Shown here: positions 34,072-45,780 of the stretch, one piece after another
Position numbering within the stretch: the first letter of the stretch is position 1
How the letters are laid out: each line of letters opens with the position of its first letter
Assembly (NCBI GenBank): GCA_022457065.1
Contig: JAJGBQ010000002.1
Location: 2,852,001-2,916,000 of the forward strand
Length of the DNA stretch: 64,000 nucleotides
Direction of reading: 5' to 3'
Source of the DNA: Curvularia sp. ZM96
Lineage: Eukaryota > Ascomycota > Dothideomycetes > Pleosporales > Pleosporaceae
The notes under the pieces: generated by a model
Databases searched by the model: none
Told to the model about the DNA's origin: nothing
What the model saw: only the letters and a program-made list of their open reading frames with translations
Program-made: the position numbers and the translations under genes

Positions 34072-36441
34072 ATGAATTCCATGAACACCCGCTTCAAGAA
34101 CCTCGTGGGTTCCAAACGGAAGAGCTCCTCGCACAACTCGTCCCCCGCGCCCTCAGCTCCCTCCACCACGGCCCAGCAGCAGCCCCAACGGCCCACGTCG
34201 CTCTCGCCTCAGGCCTCCAATTCCAGCAGCTCTTCGCTCCCCATGAATCCCCAAAACCCTCTCGGCCGCCCGCCCTCGTACACATACGCGCCTCCAGGAG
34301 GCTTGGGAGCGCCGCCCTCAGCTCACGGCCGCCCTGCCAGTCCGCTGCCCCCCATCAACACGGCCGCGCCTGGCTACCCTCCCCAGCAGCCGCCCTACCC
34401 TCCTCAGGCTGGGCCTCCAGGATACCCGCCTCAAGCTGGCCCTCCTCCAGGCGCCGGCTATGGCCACGGCTACGGTGCTCCTCCACCAGGTGCGCCCGCG
34501 CCGCATGGCCCGCCCGCCGTGTACAACAGACCCAACACCATGGCCGAGGTAGCAGGAGAGGGCCGCTCCAAGGCTCAGCTCATTGTGGGCATTGACTTTG
34601 TAAGTAGCCTTGGGCAGCAACGCACGCACACCTGTACAACATGCTGACCAACCCCCCACCAAGGGCACCACCTTCTCCGGCGTCGCATTCGCTTTTGCAA
34701 CAAACACCGAGGCCAAGGAAGACATCATCACTGAGTGGCCTGGCGCGGGCAACCAGACCAAGCAGAAGATCCCCACGGTCCTCTACTACGACCAGTATCA
34801 GAAGGTTGTGGGCTGGGGCCCCGACATCGCTGATGCTTTGGCCCCCACGGGCTACCCCAAGCCGGGGGTGCAAAAGGTCGAGTGGTTCAAGCTGCAGCTG
34901 ATGCTGTCTGGAAACACATACATTGACCCCATCAACCTGCCCCCGCTACCCCCAGGCAAATCTGAAATCGATGTCGCCGCCGACTACCTCTTCCACCTCC
35001 GCCAGGCCATGCGCAACCAGCTGCAGAAGACGCTTGGAGAAGTCTTTAACCGAGAAGAGCGCAACATTCGATACTACCTGACTGTTCCTGCCATCTGGAA
35101 CGATGCTGGTAAAGCTGCCACACGCGCGGCCGCCATCCAAGCTGGTTTCCTTCGCGATGAGAACGACAACAGGCTGACGCTCATTACTGAGCCCGAGGCG
35201 GCCGCCATGTTCTGTTCAAAGACGGGTCTCCTTAATCTCAAGATCCATGACGCTGTGCTCATTGTTGATTGTGGTGGTGGTACCGTCGACTTGATCGCTT
35301 ATGAAGTCGAGGAGGAGCAGCCCTTCTCCGTCGCAGAGTGCACAGCAGGTTCCGGTGACTCATGCGGTTCTACGGCGCTCAACCGCAACTTTAGCAACAT
35401 TCTGCGCGCAAAAATCAGGAAGATGAAACTTCCAGATGGCTCAAAGACGGCCGGCAAGGTCTACGCCAAGTGTATCATGGACTTTGAGAACAGGATAAAG
35501 GCCGATTTCCGCAACAACGGTCAGAAGTGGGCTGTCGATGTTGGTATCGAGGCCGAGTTCCCAGAAGCGGGCATCGAGGAAGGATATATGACCTTTACCA
35601 ATGAGGAGATTCTGCAGTGCTTTGAGCCCGTAGTGAACCGAATCCTCGAGCTTGTCAGGAACCAGATTATTGCGATTCAGGCGCAGAACAGGTCATTACA
35701 GGTGAGCGCTTCCTTTAGACGTCCCAAGTTTTGCAAACTGACCCAAACAGAATGTCCTGGTCGTTGGTGGTTTTGGTGCCTCCGAATACCTCTTCCAGCA
35801 AATCAAGCTGCACGTTCCACCGCAATTCCAGTCCAAGGTTGTCCGGCCCATGGACTCGGTCGCTGCTATCGTCAAAGGAGCCGTTACAGCTGGTATCACT
35901 GAGCGTATCGTCACACACCGTGTCGCCCGTAGGCATTATCTTATGGCCACCCTTCAGCCCTTCAAGGAGGGCCACCACCCAGAACAGTACCGCGTCCCCT
36001 CGCTCGACGGCAAAGACCGATGCAAGTACACACGCCAGATCTTTGTGCAAAAGGGCCAAAGAGTCAAGATTGGCGAGCCTGTCAAGGTATCGTTCTTCAG
36101 GCAAGTGGCGCCGGGCGCAACTCTCATGTACGAGGACATCCTCTACGCGTGTGATGACGACGTTTGCCCCGAGTATACCAAGGACCCTCGTAAGTTTTCC
36201 AAATCAGATGCTTATTGACAATCTCCTAACACAAACGCTAGGCATCAAAGAAGTCGTTACACTGACATCTGATCTGTCTCGCAAAAACCTCGAAAAAGAC
36301 TTTGAACGAATGGATACCCCACAAGGAACGTTTTACCGTGTATACTTTGACATTTACCTCACGCTCGACGGCTCAGAGTTCAACGCCGAGCTCGTTTGTC
36401 AGGGCGAGGTCATGGGCCGATGCACTGCCCGCTTCAGGTAA
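34072..36441 (+). CDS. Hsp70-like ATPase, HSPA12 type
   Basis: A 734-residue member of the actin/Hsp70 ATPase superfamily, of the divergent fungal HSPA12-like group; clients unknown. Four exons: 34072-34599, 34664-35701, 35751-36189 and 36242-36441, introns 64, 49 and 52 nt. The first intron splits the phosphate-1 motif, which splices to VGIDFGTTFSGVAFAF. Phosphate-2 reads AVLIVDCGGGTVDLIAYE and the adenosine motif NVLVVGGFGASEYLFQQI. Connecting segments RYYLTVPAIWNDAGKAATR and LITEPEAAAMFC are typical. The first 170 residues are disordered, Ser-rich and then a Pro/Gly/Tyr-rich repeat (PPxGPPGYPPQ type). The canonical substrate-binding domain is replaced by a short beta-rich C-terminus. Confidence 0.9.
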
Positions 36442-37123
36442 TCTTGGTACCCTTGGAAAAAGTGGAAGTGCGTGCAAAAGTTGCTTTTGGCTATCTATAT
36501 ACATATACACACAGAATTTATGTATACTTTTGGGGCATCTTTGTTTGTTTGTTTTCGGTACTTCAGAGACGGCCTTAGATGGTGGGAAGGGAAACAAAGG
36601 GGACGTGGGAGGTTTTCTTGTCTCTTCAAAGCCTCTTCTCCAGATCTCATGTCACATGAAGGGGTGTTCTTTTTTGTTCTCTTAGTTTTTAGTTGTTGGA
36701 TCTCACTCAGCATACCCATCCATCAAACGTTGAATAATAAAACTCATTCTTGGGCGCTTTTGGTCTTGGTATGTTGTTTCTCAGTATGTGTGGGACGCGA
36801 GTATCAAACATCGAGCTAGTCCTACCAATACTAGGCATTACCAGACTGACGTCAGCAATCGTTTCATCGGAGCAGACTCATGTATACTGATTCACTCTGC
36901 CCCTTTGTACAACCTCGCTATAACAAGACACAAAAGTTACATATTCTTTTCCAACTACTCTCAATTGAGATTTCTGATCACGGCGAAATATCAAAAATAA
37001 CACTTTTGTCCATTTTTCACTTCACTGGATGATTTTACATCTAGATACGCTGCTACCACGCAGACGTCCTACCGCCATCCCTCCGCTCCTTCTCTCCTAC
37101 ATTCCACCAAAGAAAAAAACCTC
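36442..37123. other. Convergent 3' region between Hsp70-like and MFS genes
   Basis: T-rich 3' untranslated sequence of the Hsp70-like gene, then the 3' end of the minus-strand transporter gene. No gene or repeat is supported. Confidence 0.45.
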
Positions 37124-38964
37124 TTAAACCGGCAGATTATCCGCCTTACTCAACCTCCTCACGCCCTCTGCCTTCCTATCCTCCGCCAGCACCGACGCAA
37201 ACTTACTTGCCTTGCGAATCTGCGGTCCCTTCCAATAGAAGATATAAATTGGCACAACTACCAAACACGACAAGCCCGCCAGCATCGTCGTCGCGTACTC
37301 TGAGCGCTGCGGGGACGAAGAAGCAAGATTGTGGTAGAGAGGAGTGGCGTACATAGCTGAGATACCGGCGAGGAAGTCGCGGGCGAAGGCGTTGCCGCCG
37401 GTGGCAGAGGCGGAATACGGTCCGTAGGCGGCGATCATGTAGTCGACAGAGGAGTAGTAGATTGCGAAGTTTGCGAGGCCGACGAGGAAGGAGAAGATCA
37501 TGGGTGCGATCCAGTGGGTTTGGGGGGGTCCCATGCCTATGTTGAAATTGGTTAGTCGGTGGATTCTTGTTGAACGACGTGGGAAACAAAGGGATCTTAC
37601 AAGTCCACGCAAAGCCGAACAGCCCTATAGGCTCAAACAGCGCGAGCAGTAAAAGCGGCTTCAGACGCCTCTCTGGCGTCATCCAATCCGGGCCGTTCTT
37701 CTTCCGCAAGTGATCGTCACGCCAAAACCATGGCCAATACAGAAAGTACGTGAAGAAGTAGGAAGCGTTGATAGGGATAAACGCCCAAGCGACTTCCAAA
37801 GTGCCAAAACCAAAGTTGTTCGGGAACGTGACGTTGAAGGCCTCGAGGAAGGTGAAGATGAGGGCGTCGGAGAAGCCGGAGAGAAGGGACAGAAGCAGCA
37901 CGATGGGCTCGCGGATGAACATTTCGAAAGGACGAAGCCAGATTTTACCGGCTTCTTTGAGGGAGATACGCGGGGTCTTGAGCTCGTTGGGGCCGTAGAT
38001 ATTGGGGTCTTCGCCAGTCTCGCGGCGCCGCTTGGCTTCGCGGTCGATGAGGATGGTAGCTCTGCTCTCCGGCATGAAGAAATGAATGGCTTGGACGACG
38101 ACGCCGAAGATGAGTTGAATCCAGAAGTTCCATTGCCAGGTGAGGTCTAGAACGCAAATATCAGCATCCCGTTGCTGAATTGTTTTGGTATGAGGGGAAC
38201 TTACAGCGTTCGATGGGGCCACCAATGACACCGCCAATGCTGGTTCCAATCGTCGATGATAGCACAATGAAGCACAGCGGCCAGTGCTGTGTCTCTGGCT
38301 CGTACATGTCCGCGATAAGACCAAGTGTGACACTACCTCCAGCAGTCGAAAGGCCGCCCTATCCATATCAGTACCTCTTACATAAGAATAGTGTCAATAT
38401 CAGACTCACCAACGCCCTGCACACAACAATGGTCGCGAAGTTGGGAGCAACAGAGCAGGGGATTTCCCAGATATTAATCAAAAACATGCTCAGCTGCAGA
38501 ATCGGCCAGCGGCCAAATTCCTCGCTCCACGGCGCCCAAAGCTCGCATCCAAACGAATAGAAGACGAGGTAGATCATTTGGCCCACGCGAGCGGCTTGCG
38601 TGCTGATGCCAAAGTGCTCGGCGACGGGGTTGACGGCACTGGGGTATACGGATGTGTTGAAGTTCATGGAGATCTGGATGCCGGCAATCGAGGCCAGATA
38701 CATTGCCTTTTTCCACTTGGGCCATGAGTACGCGAGTTTGTCCCAGCACTCCCACTCACGCAGCTCGCGCTTTCCATCTGGTCTCGGGGCCATGGAGGGA
38801 TGGCGTCTTCCCTGCGGATCAACGGGAACATTGTCTGTTTGCGATGGTTTTTCTACGTCGCTTGTTTCGGCGGGTAGGCTTGGTCGACGGGACTCAGTTT
38901 CTTTCTCCGAAACTGGCCGCGAGCCCGTTGGTGTGGGGGAAGAAGACCGCGATTTGGCGATCAT
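37124..38964 (-). CDS. Major facilitator superfamily transporter
   Basis: A 555-residue, 12-helix transporter of the fungal DHA1-type MFS, the group that includes drug and polyamine exporters. Four exons: 38964-38410, 38358-38205, 38146-37601 and 37536-37124 (introns 51, 58 and 64 nt). Junctions read VVCRALGGLSTAGGSVTLGL, GPIERYLTWQWNFW and FGFAWTCMGPPQTHWIAP. The conserved ELWAPWSEEFGRWP (loop 2-3) and FFMPESRATILIDREAKRRR (central loop) motifs are present. ATG 38964 is preferred over the in-frame ATG at 39081 because of its better context (A at -3). The cytosolic N-terminus is Ser/Pro-rich. The substrate cannot be told from sequence and no biosynthetic cluster adjoins it. Confidence 0.88.
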
Positions 38965-39862
38965 TGTCGCGAGGTTAGGCTGGGAAAGGAAGAGCTGGAG
39001 AAGAGGCTCAGATTGCGTGGGTTGAGGCCATTCTTGAACGCCAGCAAAAAAGTCCACATTTTGTCTTACTCCACTATCCATATGACGTCTGGCCCTGACG
39101 CTCCTTGCGGAGAACTACTAAACCCTCCAGCCCAGAGAGAGCATGTCAGCGTGGGTCTCGTCACCGCTGAACGCAGAGAGCGCAGAATATCGGCTGGACG
39201 TTGAGATCGAGGACTGGGATGTCATCGACAATAGCATGGAGCATGAGGTTCGGGGCAAGTGGACCCTAGTCTGACGGCATACCAGGTGCCCTTTGGTGGC
39301 AGACCCCTGTGGGCCCCAACTATCTGACGACAAGCTTGCTCCTGTATATGTGGTGTGTAGTGAAAAATCAGCAAGTGATGTTCGAGGCCCACTTGTTACA
39401 GTGCTTCCGCCGACAAAACCATGACGGATCTGCATGCGGCTCAAAATAAAGATGGGCCGGGTGGGTCTGAAGTTTAGAGCCCGCAAGTTGTCAAGACTTG
39501 GCTGATAAGCCTTGGGTTGCTTGAATGCATCTCGCTTTGTGAAGACGAGTATGCCTAATCATCAAGTCCTTGATTGGAACAGAGTCGAAACGTGCGAGGA
39601 TTCAGGTGGATTAACGAATATCGAAGGTGGCAATATCAGTATTTCCCTGTTGCCTCGAACAACGAGACGTCCTGATGCGTTCTTCGCATTGACCCTGACG
39701 CCGTAGTCGTCCGACTGGGGTATAGGTGGGTGCGAGAGGCTCTGCGGGTAAAAACCCTTAGTGCGCTGGCTTGACATCATTGTGCATGGGTCGCGAATCC
39801 TACTGCGGTTCGCGACACAACCATCATGCTCGTGCGTCGCAGTTGTGTTTCTTGCAGTACAT

Positions 39863-40055
39863 CAGCTCTCCCACAACTGTGTTGACCGGAAAACGGTGAC
39901 CTACCTACTTTAAAAGTAGCTGTAGTTGGCACAGTTATGTACTGTTGCCACGTTTTTCGCGCCGGTGACTTCACTTTCAAAACGAGCTCACCTTCGAATG
40001 CAAGCTATTGACCCAGAGATCAAAAACAACTGTGGCAACTATAGCTGCTTTTAGT
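39863..40055. repeat. Dispersed ~60-bp repeat: cluster with inverted cores
   Basis: AGCTCTCCCACAACTGTGTTGACCGGAAAA (module 2, 39,863-39,895 region) precedes core AAAAGTAGCTGTAGTTGGCA followed by CAGTTATGT (39,912-39,940). A second core in the opposite orientation, ACAACTGTGGCAACTATAGC then TGCTTTTA, is at 40,027-40,053, so the two cores face each other. Confidence 0.75.
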
Positions 40056-40228
40056 TCTTTGATTTTAGAGTGAGAGATTAGATAGGGATCTTGTTCAAGG
40101 TGTGCTTTTATGAGGTTTGTATCTTGCTTTTGTAGCTTCTTGAGGCCGAAAGACGTTACTTGAACGAGACAACTATGACGCAACCGCCTTCAGCCTTATC
40201 TTATCGCGTTGTTCACATTTACGACCTG

Positions 40229-40432
40229 AGCTCTCATACAACTAGTAAACCTAGAAAATTAAATGAGCTACCCTGCTGTATTTGCCCTGTTCTCCTAGCC
40301 ACATGCTTGGTTGGTTTTCCTACCCTCTTCGCAATATTGTCTTAGATGTGTTGCTTCTAATAGATATTTATTACTATGCTCGCAGTACTTGCGATTGTAT
40401 CTTTAAAGGTAGCTGTAGTTGTTAGGGTTATC
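40229..40432. repeat. Dispersed ~60-bp repeat: module and core
   Basis: GAGCTCTCATACAACTAGTA followed by AACCTAGAAAATTAAATGAGCT (module 2, 40,229-40,270), then core TTTAAAGGTAGCTGTAGTTG at 40,402-40,421. The core is degenerate after GTTG. Confidence 0.65.
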
Positions 40433-41037
40433 TATGGTTTCGGACAGAAACCAAAAAGTATAATAACAGTGAAAAAGTGCCCATGTACTTCTTTGGCGCC
40501 AACCTACAGAAAAGGAGACTTCACTAGGGTGGCCTTGACTTTATTAACGAGGATAGAAAACTAGCTCACCTCTAGTCTGCGCATCACATCACTGCTTCCA
40601 AGCTGTCGGCATCGTGGTGTACTGCGACTATTGTTGTACAAGACTTATCGAACCGTACGAATGGATCTTGTTGGCGCCTCGCCATCTTTCCGAAACTCGG
40701 TCAATTATTCAACGATTCGGGTACTGTGGAGTTTGGATTGGCCGCAGTGTAATTCCACGCCTATGTCCATTCTGTTTCCACGACAAATCTCTCCCTATAC
40801 ATGTCCGAATCACCACGTATACCCGTAAGGGTCACCCTAAACATATACATGACCATTTACGTCGCAGCAATCGAGCTCGATGCCCATACCATCCTACCAT
40901 ATGAACTACTTCAGACTATATGGTCGCTTTCCAGATACTAGAGCATATAAATCAGGCCCACAGCACCAAGCTACCCAGTAGAGCCAGGTCGCGCAAAGGA
41001 AAGGGTACTGTGAGTGCGATAGAAGGGACTAGATAGC

Positions 41038-41282
41038 GGCTCTCACAACTAGTAAGCCGGAAAATCAAGACGACGCTGTCAATACCATACAAAATGCATG
41101 TGGCAACTACAGCTACTTTTCGACATAGAGTTGCGAGTGCTAGGAGCGAAGTAAATAGTAAGTAACTGTGACAACTACAGCTCTCCCACAACCAGTAAGA
41201 CCAAAAAATTGAACAAGCTCACTCACAAGACAGGCTGTCAACATAGCAAATGATAAATAACTGTGGCAGCTACAGCCACTCA
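41038..41282 (-). repeat. Dispersed ~60-bp repeat: best-preserved cluster
   Basis: Three cores in one orientation: GTGGCAACTACAGCTACTTT (41,100), AACTGTGACAACTACAGCTC (41,164) and AACTGTGGCAGCTACAGCCA (41,259). The first two are about 63 bp apart, separated by ATAGAGTTGCGAGTGC...GTAAATAGT, a spacer also found at 47.4 kb. Module 2 copies (CTCACAACTAGTAAGCCGGA and CTCCCACAACCAGTAAGACC) lie at 41,042 and 41,183. Confidence 0.8.
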
Positions 41283-41800
41283 ACACACCATCCAGCAGGG
41301 TGAGCATAATCAGCATACGAAGAGTATCTTATGTAGCCATTGAAGTCGCAAGTAGTCCTGGGAAAAGGATGCTGTAAAGGTTGAACGTAGCAGCGAGCAA
41401 TAACTCAGAGAAGTGTAAGATTGATTCATGCCTTTCTATGTCTATCTTGACTGCGGCATTACCGAGTTCTAGGTCATCTTGTGGTTCGGGTAGCGCATGT
41501 GGACTGTTAATAAGGCGGATGAAACTCTTGTGCGGGTCTTTATTCGATCTTTCGGCTCTGGCGACTGAATCGTCGCACTCGTGGCGCCTTGGTTCTCTCG
41601 TGATATCACGTCTATGAAGTTTGGGGGCTTCTTTCAGCTCAGTGCCGAAGCTGAATCACTCGTCGTCTTTGATCTCAGCAGTTCTTTCCATAATTTGATG
41701 TGGTAAATGACAAATGGAAAAAAGACCTTGGATGTCGTACTGAGCGATGAATCTTTGCTGTCGAAATCTTTCTATTGCCAGCGGAGGCCAATGTTCTCAT

Positions 41801-41900
41801 ACCTATAGTTGTCACAGTTAATTTTGCCGCTGTATTCTTAGCACTTGAAGTTCTAAACCTAAAAGCAGCGGTAGCTGTCACAGCTATTTATTATTTACTG
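41801..41900 (+). repeat. Dispersed ~60-bp repeat: two units
   Basis: CTATAGTTGTCACAGTTAAT (41,802) and, 68 bp on, AGCGGTAGCTGTCACAGCTA followed by TTTATTATTTAC (41,867). The spacer TTCTTAGCACTTGAAGTTCT corresponds to the spacers of the other clusters. Confidence 0.7.
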
Positions 41901-43018
41901 CGTTGAGCTCGTTTTAAATTCTAAAATTTTACTAGTGGTAGGGCAGATGTAGCAGGCTAGCTGCTGGACGAGGTCGTCGAGGCAAGGCAAAATGTCAAAA
42001 GAGCAACACCCACAATGAGACTAAGCAACAGCAAACCTAGCATAGCGCAGCATCTTAGAGTCGAGGAATTGATCGCATCGGGTAAATGTAGCTGGTGGCC
42101 ATGGACTAATCGCATCGGCACCGCGGTGTCGTACTCGGTCTTTTTATCAATCTGCAGTGCCCATTAACATACCACAACCACGAAACACCAATTGCTGGCG
42201 CCCAAGACCCTTTTCCATATGCTGATGTTCTTCAACTTTATACTAGCATATGAGCATAAACCGGAGCGTCGGGTATGAATATCCCCTTTCCTAGCTTATC
42301 TGGTATTAGTACGCCGGTACCGTGCATACGGCTGACAGAACGAGACTGCTCATAGTTAGAGTTTCTAGAGCGATGTTTGAACATGACGATAATGACTATG
42401 TGGATCCTATTTACTGGCTCCAGGGGAAATATTTCTACATGGCTACATGCAAGGCCCCCTAACGAACCAACAAAAGCCACAATAAAGCATATCTGACTCA
42501 GGGCGAAATTCAGGGTCTACCCCTACCTATCTACACATTTCCTTCTTTGGATTTATTATTGAGTCCATCAGGAAAACGATAGTTCGTCATGCACTCACCT
42601 TACCGCTGAGGCCGTCGATCACCGTTCCTGCCAAGAATATGTAACAAATGTCACAACCGCCATCTCCTCGTTTCAGACATCCCATGGTGATCCCCTTTTG
42701 TTGGGGAAGGGAGAGCCTTTCGAACGGCGCCGGTGTTACCCGGTGCTAAAGAGTCAAACATCCCGGTGTGGCTTGCAGGCACAAAATCATCCGTCTACCG
42801 CCATGACTGCCTACTGACGAACTATCAAAAAACTATCAAAAAGCTAGGGCTACACCTAGAGACATGAGTCGCCAAGGGAAATGGCGAAGAAAGCGCGCCT
42901 ACGTACGTACCCGACATCAGGCATCCCTCGGTCTCGCGTCTCAGCATCTGTCAGCGAAAGCGAACCCACAAAAAAAGCAGCGCGACCGTTAATTAAGCAA
43001 AAAAAAGAAGGGTAAAAA

Positions 43019-43035
43019 GCGAAGCGAAGCGAAGC
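43019..43035 (+). repeat. GAAGC microsatellite
   Basis: Three perfect GAAGC units in a row inside a purine-rich stretch. Short; likely replication slippage. Confidence 0.7.
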
Positions 43036-44608
43036 TTCAAGCGAACAAGCGCCCGTTCTTTTTAAGCTTTCGGTCTGCTTCTTCTCCCCCACCCGGCGCT
43101 AGGGCATCCCGACGTCTGTGCACGTGACTTGCAAATGCAGTCGCAGAGGGTAAATATGCGCTGATGCGAAAAAAGAAGTGAGAAAAGACCAACCGGACGC
43201 GAAGACAGACGTCTGGCCCGAGGTCTCTGTGTCGTATTCGCAATCCTGATTGTGTGAGAGGTTCGATAGGATCGCATCTAGTTTCATGTTCGCTCCTGTC
43301 TCACTCAACAAACAAAAGGGGATGGATTGCAACAACGGAATCTAGACCATCGCCAGCTCACTCACCTCCAGCACAATCCTCATTCTTTCCTCTCCCTCGC
43401 ACGCGCGCACATCTTTGTGATAGTATATATACATATGTATGACGCCTATACATCCTTCTCGAACGCAAAAGCAAGAAACAATGGTTCAACAACGCTCCTC
43501 ATTCAACACTTCCCTCTGTCTCTCTTCCCAATGCCCGCACAGACCCGCTCACGAACCAGCGGGGCGCCCGACTCTACGGAATGGGCTTTCGCGCGTTGCA
43601 AATCATAACAACAATAATAATAACAACATGAAAATGAATTGCACCCCATTGCACGTGTCTACACTATTTTGCATACATACTTTCTCGGACATGCCGCGGT
43701 GAGACTATGCGCCACTTGTGTACTATCTTTCTCCATAGCTAGCTAGCTAGCGACGCTAATAGGGAAAGCGAGTGAGCTACACCGCTTTCAGCGCGGAGCT
43801 TGGGGGAGCGAGTCACGGCAAAGCTGACCTGGGTGTCTGCCGAGTGGGAAGACACAGAAGCGAGATATGGGAGAATTTTGTTTAATTTTAGGGTCGCTAG
43901 CGCGTGGAGTGGAGTAGGAGTATGTAGGCAGTGGGAAGTGGGCAAGGGAGGCCGTATGCCAATGTTTTTACGGGTCAGATGGATAGTTGGCATGAGAAAT
44001 TATGCCGGTCAGATGAATGGATTGATGGTTGGGATGAGTGCGGTAAGGACGTGGGAGTGAGGGGTAGGGCTTTTCGGGCGTTCTCCTTATCACGGTGTAG
44101 AGAGCTGGCGTAAGATGAGTAGGTACTGTAGTAAGCGACAAGAAAACGGGGGATGACGACGTTAATAGCTTACCTATACTGTGCCAAGTTTCGTGGCTAC
44201 GGCGCCTTCGGTAATTTACATACGTGGACAAACATTTTTTTCGGCAAGCTTGCAAAGTCAATGTGATGAGATGAATGGCTCGATGTTAAGAATTATGCTG
44301 ATTGGAAATATCTATTCTCATGCTGCTGTACTCTGGTCTGCTCCATTGAGCCCGTTTTTGAAACAACAAAGGAAAATGCGCGAAAAAGGGTATATTGGTA
44401 TAATCAGTTGGTGAAGCTGGCTGCTCCTGGTGTTTCACCCTCGTCCCAAAACGCCAAATAATGCTGTCTTTTTGTCGCAAACTGCGACGGTCTAGTTGCG
44501 ATGCGGGATGCGAAAATGGGTACGTGTTCAGGTAAGTGGATGCGAAAGTGGGCTGGTGGTAAGCCCGGCTGTACAAAGGAAAAGACAAGATTCGAGTGTT
44601 GATGAGGC

Positions 44609-45780
44609 TCATCGACGGAAGACCTTCATGAAACTTTGGCGCTTGTTGATGCCGGGGACGGGGGGAGCGTCGGCTGGAATGGGTGGCGGCGTAAGATGTG
44701 TGCTGCTGGCATTGCCAATCTTGCTGAACAGGGACAGTTTGGGCTCCGATTTCTTGTTGCTCATCTTGCTGACCGGGCGCTCGGCGACGCCAACCTCAGC
44801 GATGCCGGTCTCATTCACGGCCACTGCGGAATCGAGAGGCCCAGCCGGAGGGATCTCCGCGATGGGAGCGGGCTTTGGTGCTGGATCGGCCTTGGAGGGA
44901 CCCCGAGAAAGCTGCATGTTGCTCTTGGATTTGCCGATAGAAAACTTGCGCGAGTTTTTGGTGGAGACACGCTTGACATTGCTAACGCCATTCTCCTCGG
45001 CGTGCTGTCGTTCTAGGCGTTCAATCTCGCCTAGGATGGTCATGCCATTAATAGCCAGACTCTCTTCTGCAATGGGGATGAATTTGATGATGCCCCGGTC
45101 TGATGGGACGCCAATCGACTCGGCCATGAATGTTTGGATCAAGGCGGCGTTGCGCTTGTTGGTGGTGGGCTGTACCTGTGTAGGCAGAGCACTGATGGTG
45201 AGAACATAGGTGGGCTCAAAGGATCCGCCCAGAAGAAGACATGCCGAGTGTTGGACGCTGATCATGATGGATGCTTCTGGCCTTTGGTAGCGAGTGGACA
45301 GGTGGTGCGAGAGGTCAGTGACCAGTGTGTATTCATCTTTGATCTACGCTGGTTAGTCATTGGGCGAGTTGCAGAGAATCAAGCACATACGATGACGTTT
45401 GTCCGCAACTCGGCCACGATGGGAGCATCCTTGGAGACACGCTCGCGAGCAGTCGAAGAAGTGATGGGCTTCTCGGCAAAGTGGTCGTCGTAGAACTTGG
45501 CACGCGAAACTGAAGTCATGGGCCGCAGCGGGCCAGGACCGGCGGCAGGTGTCTCTTGGGAGAATTGACGAGGACGCTCTCCAACATCGAGGACGGAGTA
45601 AGGCGAGGATGTGAAGGAGAACTGCGAGGCTGCTGGGGATAGTGGGCCGGCAGTGTTGTCTGGAACCAGCAGGGCAGCGCCTGCCTGTTGAGGAAAGGCA
45701 GCACCAGATTGTGTCGAGGCGGATGAGGGTCGTGACATTTTGGTTTGAGTAGACGTGGAGTTGTTGGCCGAGTGGGGCAT
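44609..45780 (-). CDS. MIF/tautomerase-domain protein with disordered extensions
   Basis: A 374-residue protein with a central macrophage migration inhibitory factor (MIF) fold. Two exons, 45780-45391 and 45343-44609, across a 47-nt GTATGT...GCGTAG intron that lies within the domain. The domain starts near residue 120 (VAELRTNVI + IKDEYTLVTDLSHHL) and continues with YQRPEASIMISVQHSACLLL, GGSFEPTYVLTISALPTQ and NKRNAALIQTFMAESIGVP, ending GMTILGEIERL. In animal MIF the catalytic residue is an N-terminal Pro exposed after Met removal; here the domain is internal, so that chemistry is unlikely. The Ser/Pro-rich N-terminus and the basic C-terminal tail (KNSRKFSIGKSKSN; KRQSFMKVFRR) are disordered. 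Fungal members of this layout are known; their function is not. Confidence 0.8.

Larger units (their letters stand above)
38965..44608. other. 5.6-kb gene-poor region
   Basis: No intact gene is supported between the transporter and the MIF-domain gene. Four groups of the dispersed ~60-bp repeat lie at 39.86-41.9 kb. Further on there is a GAAGC microsatellite (43,019), a GCTAGCTAGCTAGC stretch (43,737) and AC/AT-rich patches. No transposase or reverse transcriptase motif was seen, though heavily mutated copies could be missed. Confidence 0.45.

Noticed and set aside
33414..34134. Overlapping long frames in GC-rich sequence upstream of the Hsp70-like gene
   Set aside because: All six frames are rather open because of composition, products are Ala/Pro/Arg-rich without domains, and the region is expected to be promoter.
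43739..44261. Minus-strand frames in the gene-poor region
   Set aside because: Start contexts are poor, no splice joins extend them, and the products have no recognisable segments.
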